From positions 15,404,001-15,468,000 of the forward strand of contig NC_084927.1 in the NCBI RefSeq assembly GCF_958298935.1: a stretch of 64,000 bases of DNA. The letters run 5' to 3'. This stretch comes from Phragmites australis. Its lineage: Eukaryota; Streptophyta; Magnoliopsida; Poales; Poaceae. Under the pieces are notes generated by a model. That model ran no database searches and had not been told where the DNA came from. It saw only the letters and a list, made by a program, of their open reading frames with translations. A program made the position numbers and the translations under genes. Shown one piece after another: positions 10,576-21,471 of the stretch; the first letter of the stretch is position 1; the number at the start of each line of letters is the position of its first letter.

Positions 10576-11289
10576 CTTATAGGAAAACAACAGTTTTTTC
10601 AGTTAACAAGGATATGATAATAATTAACAAGGATTGAGAATGAAAGAATCACACAATTCCATATAGCTCTCCAATTTGAAAGACACATAAGTATAATAGT
10701 TTAAGTATGCAGAGATGCTTGCCTTGATCACACAATTCGTCAATGACCAGCTCGGATTCAATCATGTGCACAGGATCTACATGGCATAGCAAAACTTCAA
10801 TCCATATTTGAGAATTTTTGGAGTCCTCATCAGAAAAAACTACTGTAGATGCTATCTGGCATATCTTATCCCACTTATTCGTAAGACTATCAATAAATAT
10901 CTCCTAAAAGTACATTTTAAAGTACTACCATCCCACACATCAGCTACTGATCTAGTTTCCTCATTCTCAAGTATATAAAATTCCCAAAAAAAACTGTAGC
11001 TAGACTAGCAACACCTATTCAATTGTCCTCCCAAAACCTTACTTTCCTACCATTACCTATATGCCAACTATATCCAACCTTTATAGCTTGGGCTGCCCAC
11101 ATAACACCTTTCCAAAAATGTAAAGCATTATAAGTAGGACAATTAAATACATTTGGATTATTAGTATTATATTTAAAGTCAATGATCTATCTCCATGTTA
11201 GTACATATAAAGATGTGTTCACGTTTAACTATTTAGCTATTTACATCGCCTATTAAGATCGCAGAATACTATCTCTCATACCCATCCAA
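10576..11289. other. Non-coding, AT-rich; possible second exon of the unknown gene
   Basis: Contains the coding-like minus stretch at about 10850-10740 noted for the neighbouring exon. Otherwise nothing is recognisable. It lies between the GC-rich leader and the exon-like piece. Confidence 0.35.
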
Positions 11290-11644
11290 GCAATAGCATT
11301 ACAAATGTTGATCAGATGCACAACGTGGTGGACAACCTGGGCACTGATGATGACGACGTCCCTCTCTAGGAATAGGGTGAGATGGGTGGTCAGGTTGAAG
11401 CTGCTAGTGAGACGGGGACGAGGATGGTGGGGAGGTGATGTTGGCGATGGGGACAGTGGGGAGGCGGAGTCGGTGATGTGGATGGGGACGACGGGGAGGT
11501 GGCATTAGCGATAGGGACAGGGATAGTGGGGATGCGGCGTCGGCGACGGGGATGACGGGGCTTTAGGAACAACGGCGTTAGGGAGATAGTAGGAATCGGC
11601 GGGCGCGCAAAGGAGGAATGTAGAGGTTACGGTTAAGTCCGTCA
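11290..11644 (-). other. GC-rich leader exon of CACTA 1 ORF1 transcript
   Basis: A C/G-rich, low-complexity block with minus-strand CCCC(G/A)TC repeats. It lies just downstream (minus strand) of a TATA-like box and a subterminal-repeat array. The second CACTA element has the same layout at 42500-43060, where a splice donor is clear. The leader role is inferred from this parallel. Confidence 0.45.
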
Positions 11645-11653
11645 TATATAGGG
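11644..11653 (-). promoter_or_regulatory. TATA-like box of internal CACTA 1 promoter
   Basis: The minus strand reads CCCTATATATGAC between the subterminal-repeat array (11659-11790) and the GC-rich leader. Confidence 0.4.
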
Positions 11654-11658
11654 ATAGA

Positions 11659-11790
11659 GTATTAGTGGCGGTTGTGTTATGTAATCGACACTAATAATAG
11701 TATCAAAGCTGGTTGTAGACCACAACCGACATTGATACTTGGACTATTAGTGCCAGTTGTAGACCACAGTCGGCACTGATATTGTTTTAC
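11659..11790. repeat. Internal subterminal-type repeat array of CACTA 1
   Basis: Several direct and inverted copies of TATTAGTGCC/GGTTGT (or complement ACAACCGACA), the same motif class as the terminal array at 17960-18190. Such repeats bind TnpA-like protein in En/Spm. Here they lie upstream of the ORF1 leader rather than at an element end. Confidence 0.7.
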
Positions 11791-11899
11791 TTTTTTTGAA
11801 AAAAATATTTTGTTGTATATCTAGGTCTATAATTTACTTAATATTAGGGTTTATATTAGATCTATAATTTGGGTATTACTTAATCATTATTTTTTTCCA

Positions 11900-13449
11900 G
11901 AAACTTATTTGTTATATATTTAGGCTTGTAAAATGGGAGTATATTCTGGTGCTTTGGGTGTTGAACTCATCGGAGTATATTTGTCAAATGGGAGAGAGGT
12001 CTGAAGACCTCACCGGAAGGTCTGGTGTTTGAGTAGAGTGCTCAGTGGAGCAATGCTTCCAGAGAAGGTGCTGTGCTGAAGAATGAAAGCTAAGTCTTAC
12101 CGGATAGTCCGGTGATCAGTGGGAGTTGCATCGGAGCATTTCTAGAGAAAAGAAGAGAATGCTCAATCCACTGGATGGTCCGGTGTTGAGAAGGATGAAT
12201 GCACCGGAGCATTATTATTAGAGAAGGATGCAACCGCTAAAGATCAAAGGTTCAACCCATCAAATGATTCGGTGTGAATGGAATGAACACCGGACAATAC
12301 ACAGACAATGAACAGTGCAAAGAAGCAGAACGAAGTTCAACCCAATGGATGGTCCAATGATGAAGGCTGTGAAACACCAGCGCATTATTTCCAGAGAGGG
12401 TTGCATTGGCTCGGTTGGCTGAAGACAACTCAACGGATAGTCCGGTGATGGAGTGATGTGCACCAGATGAATACACCGAAGCAATTTACATAGAGAATAA
12501 GGAAATATTTGGATGGCTCAGGATAACTCACCGGATAGTCTGGTGATGAAGATGAAGTATACACCGGATTGTTTGATGTTCACAGAGGTTTGAGTGGGGT
12601 TCCAACGACTAGTTTGTGAGAGTGTACTCATCGGATGATCCGGTGTTAGTACTATTGTTCTCACCGGATCATCCGTTGTTAAAAACTTTTTAGAATTGTT
12701 GGGTTAATGGCTAGTGCGCTAGTTTGAGGCTATAAATACCCACCCACTTAGCCATTTGAAGGTACTGGAGTCCAGAGAAGTCCATGTACACTAGAGAAGA
12801 CATCCAAACCACCAAAGTGCTAAAAGTGATCATTCAAGGTGATTAAGCACACCATTAGAGAGTGATTAGTGCTTGTAGGCCTATAGAGAGTGTTGCTAGG
12901 TGATTGCTGCCTAGATAGTGGATCAAGGAGTGATCCAACCTTGTACCAAGTGGTACGCTGGCACCTTAGAGTCTTGGTGACTCACCGACAAGTTTGTTGA
13001 CCCTCCGACTTGGTGTGGAGCGGCGACAAGGTGATTATCCGAGGACGTGGAGACCCTTGACTTCGTGGCTCAAGCTCATCTGGGTAGAGGCCTTGTCTTT
13101 GCGACTTGGTGGCTCAAGAGTCGTGATCGGGTGCCGACCGGAATCATATCCTTTGTGGAGCTCCAACGTGGATTAGGGGTGGCATTCATACCATCGATAC
13201 CACAGGAAAAAAAATCCTTGTGCTGAGTTTGCTCTCTCTACCTTATTTACGTTTCCACATTTGTATTCTTGCAATTTACCTTATTAGATAGGTTGCAAGT
13301 GTTTTCATCGGTAGAGTAGACACACTAGATAAACCTAGAGCACATCTAGATAGAATTTGATATAGGTTTATCTTGTGTAGTTTTTGGAGCCGAAATAGTC
13401 TAAGTGTCCTAATTCACCCCCTTTCTTAGGGCATCACCGATCCCTTTAG
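11900..13449 (+). repeat. SIRE-type copia LTR inserted in CACTA 1
   Basis: Shows the layout of a SIRE LTR on the plus strand: about ten CACCGGA/TCCGGTG words (11995-12690), TATA box at 12731-12738, transcribed leader, and the terminal CTAATTCACCCCCTTTC...CCGATCCCTTTA (13410-13449). No internal element sequence follows, so it is a solo LTR or fragment. It replaces the end of tnp2, whose stop codon lies in the LTR (13446-13448). The 5' end is not sharply defined. Confidence 0.65.
12731..12738 (+). promoter_or_regulatory. TATA box of SIRE LTR
   Basis: TATAAATA in GGCTATAAATACCCACCC, downstream of the CACCGGA/TCCGGTG array; the usual place of the LTR core promoter. Confidence 0.55.
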
Positions 13450-16415
13450 TAGTTAGGTTCCTTAGTATCGTCAATGAGAGGTAGGTCAACATTCTCTCCA
13501 AAAGGAGGCATGTCATCGAATTGATTGTAGTCTTCCTCATCGATGACATCCTTAACACTGACAATTTTTCTTTTTCCTTGTAGAACCACATGGCGTTCCT
13601 CCTTGTTAACTGGGTCCGTGCTCTTTACATAGAAGACTTGAGTAACATCTTTGGCAAGCACGAATGATTGTTCTCTGTATTCGACGAGTTTGAGGTTGAC
13701 GGTAGGCATACTGTACTTGTCGGATTCACTCCACCTGGGAGTCTGACCCATTGGCACCAGAACAGGGGGGATCTTAAACTATTCTCTATATTGAAGCTCC
13801 CAAATCTCCACTATGAATTCATAGTAGGTCTCCCTGTTGCCACCGTGGTCGTATGCATCAATACGAACACCACTATATTGGTTAGTGCTCTTGTATAAAA
13901 TGTATAGCCGTTATGTCATATGTTTGTATGTATGAATCATAGTTGATGGCCCATTAGCTAGTATTTCCAATAGTGCATCATCTGTATTTTTATCCATCAT
14001 GTGTTTACATAACCAACTGCTGAAATTATCTCTGTGCTCTCTTGCGACCCAATCCTCTGACTTTGTTGGATTTGTGGACCATAGCATTTGCACGTGCATA
14101 TTGATATACGGGTCTGCTACAATTGATTGTTGCAAAACTACAAAATATGCTTGGGTGAATGAAACATAATTATTGGAACGGACTGTACTATGACCTAGCG
14201 TTCCTTTCCCCTTTAGCATTCCCTCATGGTGAGATATAAGCTTACCAATTACTTTCAGATCCATGTAGTTGACGGTGAACTCAACAACCTCCTCCGTTCC
14301 CCAGCCTTGGGCCATGCAACCTTCCAGTCGACCTCAGTTATGAACATATTTATTCAAGGATACATCTGATGCAGAAATATGAGGCCTAGGTACTTTATCT
14401 CATGCACGATGTGAACAATGAGATGTGGCATTATGTCAAAAATTGATGGAGGGAAAATACTCTCAAATTGGCATATAGCATGGACCACGTCTTCCTGCAG
14501 CTTTTTAGTTTGCTTGGGTCTCGAACCTTATCTGGCAGAATACCTCTAATTGCAACAGTAAGCAATTGTATCATCATCATGTGACAATGATGTGACTTCA
14601 TTCCAACTAACTTCAAAGTTTTCATGTTCACTAATATTTTTACGTTGGAGGAGTAACCGTTCAGAACTTTGATTCCATGGAAGCAACTACATAAGCTGAT
14701 CTTCTCTTCCTTGCTCAAGGTGTAGCAAGCCATGGGAAGTTCATTTTCCCCGTTGCCTAGGATTTTAGGATGCATAATTTTCCTTAGCTTCATATCTTCT
14801 AGGTCCAACTGTGCATTGAGTGTATCTTTTGTTTTGTCAGGTATGTCTAGTAAGATACCAATCAAGCTATCGAACACATTCTTTTCCACATGCATGATGT
14901 CGATTACGTGTCAGATCATCAAGTGCTTCAAATAAGATAGGTTCCAAAAAATTGATCTCTTCTTAAACATAGGAGCGAGTTTTCGAGTTGAAAATTTTAT
15001 ACTAATTTTCCTCTTTCCAAGGACAACTCTAAGATTCTTAACCATCTTATATACATGCTCCCTAGTGTGAATCTTTGGAGCTCGACGAGTCTCCACTGTC
15101 CCATCAAAATCTCTTTTATTCCTGCGGACTGGTGATCCGGACGCAAAAACCTACGGTGACCCATGTAGATCATTTTCTTATAGTTCTTTAGCCACAACCC
15201 TCATGTTTCATCTAAGCACCATACACATCCATTGTAGCCTTTTAAAGTCTTTCCCGATAGGTTAGCAGGAGCATATCAGTCTTGGATCGTTACGAACATA
15301 ATTGCACGTATGGTGAAATGTTCGCATTTGTATTTATCCCACACCTGTACACCATCTTTCCATAGTACAAGGATATCTTCAAGCAATGGTTAGAGATACA
15401 CATCGATAACGTTGCCAGGTTGGCTCGACCCACCGATCAGCAAAGGCATCATAAGAAACGTCCTCTTCATACATATACATGATGGAAGGTTGTAGATACA
15501 AAGAGTTGCGAGCCAAGTGCTATGACTATTGCTCATGTTACCGAAAGGATTCATTCCATCCGTACTCAACCTGAACCTTATATTCCTCATTTTAGCTTTG
15601 AATTCCCTGTATTTTGTATCGAAGTTCCTCCATTACATTTCATCAGCAGGGTGTCTAAGCATTCCATCTTTCTTGCGCCCTTCGGCATGTCATCGCATCA
15701 ACTCGACATTCGCTTTGTTGGCAAACAGTCACTTGAGACGGGAGATTATAGGGAAATACCAAACCATCTTACCGGGGGGGGGGGGGGTCTTTTATCCTTA
15801 CTCTTCTCCCCTACATCATCGCTATCGATATCGTCAACGTTGCGCTTGTACTGTGATGCACCGCAAACATGACACACTTTCAAGTTTGCATCCCCATTGC
15901 GAAATAACATGTAGTCATTTCGTCGTGCATGTATTTTGTCCATTTCTAACCCCAATGAGCATATTATATGCTTGGCGTGGTACATGTTTTTAGGCAACTC
16001 GTTGCCCTCTGGAAGCAAGTACCTCAAGAATCGTAACAACTCGTTAAAGCCCTTATCAGACCAACCCAATGCTAGAATTCATTTGCAGCAACGTCCGCAC
16101 AACATGCAGCTTATTATACTCTTTCTTACAGCCCAAGAACACCAGTGTTTTATAGTCCTCTATCATGTACTAGAACTTTTCGTGTTGCCTATCACTGGCG
16201 TAGTCTCCCTTTGCATTGCGCAACATTTCGTCTAGGTCATCATCATCGTTGCCGATAAAAGTATCTTCTAACGCCGACATATTAATGTATTCATCAGCCA
16301 TCATATGGTTGCCTCTGTCTTCCTCGACTATGGGCTGCTGTTCATGCATAACCTCCTCATGTTCACTGTGCTCGGTCCAGTAGATATAGCCAGGCTTGAA
16401 ACCCTTGCGAAACAC
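13446..16415 (-). pseudogene. CACTA tnp2 transposase remnant
   Basis: Minus-strand blocks in order: acidic N-terminal stretch (16415-16170, NDDDDLDEMLRNA); the region with CHVCGASQYKRN (about 15850); TNP2 core (FRLSTDGMNPFGNMSNSHSTW, 15590-15500, then NLPSCICMKR); MHVEKNVFDSLIGILLDIP (14895-14840, start of DUF4218-like part); and DUF4216-like C-terminus (DEEDYNQFDDMPPFG, about 13530). It parallels the better-kept tnp2 at 46816-43412. Frameshifts, stops and a poly-G run (about 15774-15788) break it, and the last codons are replaced by the SIRE LTR. Confidence 0.87.
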
Positions 16416-17340
16416 CTTCTAAATACTGCCACGTCTGCTTGCGACTAGCGAGTGAATTTACCATCCCTACATCACAATATTCATATCCAATGTGTTGATT
16501 TATTTAGAGGTGATTTTAATCTTTTTTGGATTTTTCCTCAATTAGTTATGGAATTAATAATTTACAGCACGATTAATGGAATAAAAGAATTCCAGTACAC
16601 TTTTCAGGAGTGCATATATTTTTAACATGTATATTACATCAATGTGAACACAAAAAAAATTAGTTTCACCTTTTTTGAGCTCTAATTATTTTTCTAGACA
16701 TTTTATAATCTTTCAGTTGATTAAACAGTACAAAAGATATTCATTTCATCATTTCCCTGAAACGTCATTTGCTAAATACAAATAACAATGCATCGCAATG
16801 AGTATGATGACATGCAAGGAAAGATGCCCCACAATGCATGACGACAGTGGAGATGCAATGCATTATGGCATGAGTTTGAAAGCATCAAAGATTTTTCCTT
16901 AATTTTGATTATTATTAATCATTTAATAAATCTTAGGATTAATTAAGCTTACAATGAAGCTTAGTACTAAAAAGTAAATTAATTATATTTCACATGATGG
17001 TGAGTATTTTTTAATGAACAGGGCATAAACTAATGAGATTAACAAAATTGGTTTCACCAATTTTGGACTTACCAATAATTAATTCTGAATTACCTGAGCA
17101 TAAACATATTTAAATAATTAAATGGATTTCAGTACATATATTGGCTCCTAGTATTTTTTTCTATGTAGAGAATGATAAAACAAAGCTAAAAAAATTGGTT
17201 TCACTTTTTTTGGAGCTATATTTAATTTCTTATGTATTTTGCAAATTTTAGCCAATTTAATGGTTAAACAATATTTCTGTTTGGCAATTTCTTAATTAAT
17301 TGATTATTAAAAAGGCCATAATTCCTTTTTCACCAGAGGC
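16416..17340. other. AT-rich non-coding, likely tnp2 5' intron
   Basis: No open frame. Recurrent AAAAAATTGGTTTCACC-like stretches (16655, 17040, 17190) show internal duplication. It lies between the tnp2 N-terminus and the GC-rich leader. Confidence 0.4.
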
Positions 17341-17955
17341 TGGCTAACCATCTTCACTAACTGTGGGGCCAGACTGCGCTTATCCGGGTCAAAATCGACC
17401 CGCGCCTGGAGGTGCACAGTGCTTGACGAACGGAGGTGCACAGTGCTTTACGAACCGGAGGTGCACAGTGCTTGACGAACGGCTTGACCAGCGAGCAACA
17501 CCATCGGCACCAGTGCACTCCCTCAAAGTAGCCTGAGGTATAGGTGATCAACGATGATGACTGGAAGGCCGCCAACGGTGGTTAACAAAGGTGACGGTGG
17601 CTCGACAGGTGGGGAGAAACACGCAAACGGTGAGCGATGACAAAAACGGCCCTACCGAGAACACCTAAAGCATCTACACGAGCATGCGGTCTCAATGGCA
17701 TGCCTAATGGCCGACAGGCCTAGCTGCAGCTCGGCCGGCGGTGAACACACACGGGTAGTGGCGGCTCAGCCAACGCGGAGACCCGCACCGACACTAGACA
17801 AACGTGAAAGTGACGCACGCTAAAGGAAGAGAGCGACTCGAGGAAGCTCACCACGGGCTTGGTCATGAAGGAGAAGGTCAGAGGTGATGGCGTGACAGTG
17901 AGGTGGTGGAAAGGGGCGTCGGTGTTAGGGGGAGAAGAAGACGCCTTTTATAGAC
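17341..17955 (-). other. GC-rich leader region of CACTA 1 tnp2 transcript with TATA box
   Basis: The minus strand has TCTATAAAAGG (17945-17955) next to the subterminal array, then a GC-rich leader with a donor-like CCCGTGGTGAGCTTCC (about 17860). A 26-30-bp motif GGAGGTGCACAGTGCTT(G/T)ACGAAC is repeated in tandem three times at 17408-17480. Confidence 0.5.
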
Positions 17956-17959
17956 TGTA

Positions 17960-18190
17960 GAGTTATTAGTGTCGGCCCGTAATACGAATTGGCACTGATA
18001 TTCAGTATCAGTACCGGTTCATGGTTACCAGCCAACACTGAAGTATCAGTGCCGGTTTGTTCCATGAGCCAGCACTGATACTCCGGTTCAACCCGGCTCG
18101 ATTGTAGATCGAGCGCGGAAAGTTATGAACCGGCACCGATACTTCATCAGTTCTGGTTATATACTAACCGACACTAATAGGACAACCCAG
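17960..18190. repeat. Terminal subterminal-repeat array of CACTA 1
   Basis: Repeated ATCAGTGCCGGTT / GAACCGGCACTGATA words in both orientations, about nine copies. These are the expected binding sites of the ORF1/TnpA-type protein at the 5' end of the element. Confidence 0.75.
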
Positions 18191-18198
18191 ATGACTGA

Positions 18199-18780
18199 TT
18201 CTGTTGTACTGTTGAAACCACTCTAGATATCATTAACAGAGATGGAACCTACCTAATCTGGAGCAAAAGTAGGTAGAGGTAGGGTGGTGCAGGGACATTC
18301 ATGTAAATCAAAATTTTAGTAGTAATTGTTTTATTTTGATCATATATACCTTAGGATAAGCTGAAACTTATGACCAATGTTATTTTGAATTATATATTTA
18401 GCACCACCATCACTTAAGTTCTAGCTTGGTCCTGGTGCCTAATGGAATTGAATTGGAATTATAGGTGGATGATGGGTCCTACAGCCGCAAGAGGCAAAAG
18501 CGGCTCATGCATCTGGACGCAATGGTCGGTTAGGTCTCATCTGCACGAGTGGAGTGGAGGGGGTGGCAGGGTCAAAATTCTACGGCGCAACGTACTGTAA
18601 ACTTTGATCAATCGGCGGCGTCTGCAGACGCTGGATAAAGCAGGCCGGCCATGTTGGACGGCTGCAGTTGAGCGAGAGGCTAAAAATAGTATGGCCTAAG
18701 TTAGCAGCTACCAGTCTAGCTACACTCAGCTTCGACATGCTTTTGGTGAGTAGCTGCTTCTCGTGTCGCTTTGCTACTGC
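18199..18780. promoter_or_regulatory. Upstream region of MIR529
   Basis: Unique-looking sequence between the CACTA 1 end and the MIR529 TATA box. It holds CAGTACGT on the minus strand (18590-18597), which fits the SBP-domain binding pattern CNGTACNN. No open frame was seen. Confidence 0.35.
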
Positions 18781-18792
18781 GACCTAGAGTAC

Positions 18793-18800
18793 TATATAAA
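18793..18800 (+). promoter_or_regulatory. TATA box of MIR529
   Basis: TATATAAA in GTACTATATAAAGCGGGG, about 90 bases before the mature 5' arm. Transcription would be expected to start near 18825-18830. Confidence 0.7.
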
Positions 18801-18889
18801 GCGGGGGAGGCCATCCAAGAACATCATGAGCTCAAGAAACACAGTAGCATTGCATATTGAGAGAAAGGGAGACCATCAAGGCTAACGGG

Positions 18890-18910
18890 AGAAGAGAGAG
18901 AGTACAGCTT
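18890..18910 (+). ncRNA. miR529: mature miR529 (5p)
   Basis: 21 nt, starting AGAAGAGAGAGAG; the strand normally loaded for SPL targeting. Located in the 5' arm of the hairpin. Confidence 0.92.
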
Positions 18911-18964
18911 CGCAGAGTTAGATCGTAAATAGTTCTTGCGTCAATATATGATCTTTCGGAGAAG

Positions 18965-18985
18965 GCTGTACCCTCTCTCTTCTTC
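18965..18985 (+). ncRNA. miR529 3p / star strand
   Basis: GCTGTACCCTCTCTCTTCTTC region in the 3' arm, opposite the 5p strand with the offset expected for a duplex cut by DCL1. Confidence 0.88.
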
Positions 18986-19016
18986 CCTTAGCACCTCGAT
19001 GCATGGGGCTGCATAT

Positions 19017-19255
19017 AGGAGTGAAAATGGTAACGAAAATTCTCGTTCGATTAGAGATGTTTCCGTCTAAACTGTAAAACGGTAATTCACATCCGTTTCT
19101 GGCATTTTCCAATATTTTCCAACCTTATCATTTTCTATTCCGATTTTGAGGAGAAAACTAGAATTGGTTTGAGCAATTTCTGATCATTTCCGATCGTTTT
19201 TCACTTTTATACCGTTTTCTCTTACCAGCTGCCCATCACCCATACATTTGGATGT
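19017..19255. mobile_element. hAT-like non-autonomous fragment
   Basis: Starts with GGAGTGAAAATGGTAACG and is rich in CCGTTT/TTTCCG words, with ACCGTTTTCTCTTACC near the far side. This style is seen in grass hAT-type MITEs. Neither clear terminal repeats nor an 8-bp duplication was found, so this is weak. Confidence 0.35.
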
Positions 19256-19374
19256 ATTCTCATAGTATAATCAGTGTCATCTTCATAGATAAATTGTACC
19301 GTTAATTACTTCCCATCAATAATTTATCATAAATCTTTCTTTCATTATTTATATGATTCATATGTCTCAAGTCT

Positions 19375-20915
19375 CACTACTGAAAAATCCACAAGTGATG
19401 AGTGATAATCCTCATTAGTGATGTGTATTTTATCCGTCCCTCTTAACACGTTATTAATATGGACTTATCAGTGACAAGATTAGACCTGTCACTAATGATA
19501 CACATTAGTAACAGGTCTGGATTCGATCCGTCACTAATGACTACACATTGTGACGGGTCTGAACCTGACCTGTGACAAACATTAGTGATGGGTCTAGATC
19601 TGACCCGTCATTGATGACTTTGCATTAATGACAGGTCTGGTTTTGACCCGTCACTAATATGTGTTTTAAAAAACAAAAAATAAGGGAAATAATTTTGGTC
19701 TAAAACTTTTTTTGACATGCGACCAGACACCCGATAAGTCACTGCTCATCCGATCGCACCCGATCATTCATAAGTCACACGATTCTAAGACTCGAACTCA
19801 CGACTTCAGAAGTGAGCTCTGCGCATGTGACCTCTCTAACCATCTCACATCTCATTCGTTGTTGAGTATAATAGCAAAATCAATTTTTTTGACATCTTCT
19901 GATTGAACGTTTGAATGGATATTTGAACATCTAAATGATCTTGAATGAAAATTTTGTCAACTACAAAGTTGTATATCTCACCAAGTTCTATAATGTTCAT
20001 ATAAAGTTTGTCTCCATTTGACTCCGTATGAAAAAATTTGTGTCCAACTCATGCAGTGTTCAGTAAAACAACCATAAGTTTTGTATACGGAGTCCGATTT
20101 CGACGTTTGACCTCTACTCTCGAAGCTAACGAGGAGGCGTATCTGAAAAAAATATAAGTCTTTAGACAAGATCTGTACCTTTCTTGACCCAAAAAAAGCT
20201 TAGAAGACCTATGATAGGACCTCTAAAGTTTTTCATTGGGGACCTCTAAAGTTTTTCGTCGAAAATTGACAAACCCTGCCTAGAAATGTTTGGAGATATA
20301 GTGCTACATCTGAAAGTTAGTACTGCACATATGTTTTATCAATTCGAGTTACCAACTCACGATAAAAATATTTAAATTTGCAATTTTTAACTTTGTGACC
20401 CTATTCGTGTCTTTTCCAATGATTTATACTAGTTTTACACTAGATCCAACACTTTAGTTTGTGGTCTTATGTGTGGTTTCTTCGACAGTCTTTTATATAT
20501 GTATTTGTGCATCTATATGACTTCAAATAAAAAAGTGATCAACTACAAAGTTATAGATCTTGTCAAGAGCTGTAATCTTCATATAAAGTATTTTCCCATC
20601 TGAGTTAGTATAAAAAATTATGAATTTTTTACCCTATCAGGTACGAGTCAGGATCCGACTAGTCATTAGTGACAGGTTACCTAAAAGCTCATCACTAATG
20701 AGTGACTCATTAGTGATGGGTGTCTTTATTACCTGTCACTAATAAACGTGTCATCTCTACCCATCAGTAATGACTGACTCATTAGTGATGGGCCTTTAGG
20801 TAACCCGTCACTAATGAGTGTGCTCTCTCTACCCGTCACTAATGACTCTATAATTAGTGACGAGCTTTGAGGTCATCCATCACTAATGAGCTCTCTCCAC
20901 CCATTACCAAGACTG
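19375..20915. mobile_element. Non-autonomous CACTA element
   Basis: The left end is CACTACTGAAAAATCC at 19375. Dense copies of ATTAGTGACGGGT / ACCCGTCACTAAT follow (19400-19665) and appear again at 20640-20910, in both orientations. The interior (19670-20640) has no coding frame and contains a diverged internal duplication (about 19955-20035 and 20535-20610, both with CAACTACAAAGTT). The right CACTA terminus is not recognisable, so the end is placed after the last repeats. Confidence 0.75.
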
Positions 20916-21471
20916 AAACTTTGATGTCAAAGTAGGAGTTATGGACAATGTAACTTTAACAGCCGCATCAGCTAGTTAACACGTAAAAATGGTTAGCTTA
21001 GGGAAAAAGTACCTTAATTAGAAAACATGGTTCAATTGATTTCTTTTTTTTTTGGTTGAGAAAGTCCGAGGTACTTCTTTCTTCCACCAAAGAACTAATG
21101 CATCACCAAATTGCATGCAACTTGAACCTGCAAAAACTGAGCAGGGCACTATAGCTTAATCTTGTATTCTTCTTTACACTAATTTTTCAGGTATACTTTA
21201 TATATATAACAAAAGCAAACGGAAAAGATCGAAAGTGCGCTGCTAGAACCTAAATCTCTCATACTTAAAAAAATCAGTACCTAAATCTAGGCCTCTAGGA
21301 TGAAGAACTGCGCTGCAACCGAGAACTGTAAGAAATAAATTGGTCCATATCATAGTTTACCTATATGCTAATTGGAAATGCCTGTCATGATTTTGATTTG
21401 CACGCTGGCTCACTTGTAACTGAAACGTCAATTGATTTATTCCTAAAACACCTGATGAAATAAAATAAATT
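20916..21471. other. Intergenic
   Basis: No gene or repeat recognised between the non-autonomous CACTA and the copia element. It supplies the left AAATT target site. Confidence 0.4.

Larger units (their letters stand above)
9275..18198 (-). mobile_element. CACTA (En/Spm) element 1, decayed, truncated at ORF1 side
   Basis: Reading the minus strand from 18198: subterminal repeats with a GCCGGTT/AACCGGC core, a GC-rich leader, tnp2 transposase remnant, a second subterminal-repeat block and leader, then an ORF1 remnant ending at the truncated gypsy LTR. A SIRE LTR sits between tnp2 and the internal repeat block. The right terminus is only vaguely CACTA-like (AGATGACTG near 18198) and the left terminus is gone, so the boundaries are inferred. 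An alternative is two truncated elements side by side. Confidence 0.65.
18869..19003 (+). ncRNA. MIR529: miR529 precursor (MIR529 gene)
   Basis: The two arms form a long near-perfect hairpin. The 5' arm 18890-18910 starts AGAAGAGAGAGAG and ends TACAGCTT, identical as far as I recall to monocot miR529 (miR529b type). The 3' arm 18965-18985 contains CTGTACCCTCTCTCTTCTTC, the miR529 3p/a form. They pair with one mismatch and a one-base bulge. The stem extends outward through GCTAA (18881-18885) with TTAGC (18988-18992). Inside the loop AGATC pairs with GATCT. miR529 is known to direct cleavage of SPL (SBP-box) transcription factor mRNAs, affecting panicle and tiller architecture in grasses. A TATA box lies just upstream. 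The gene stands between transposons but hairpin and promoter look intact. Confidence 0.95.
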
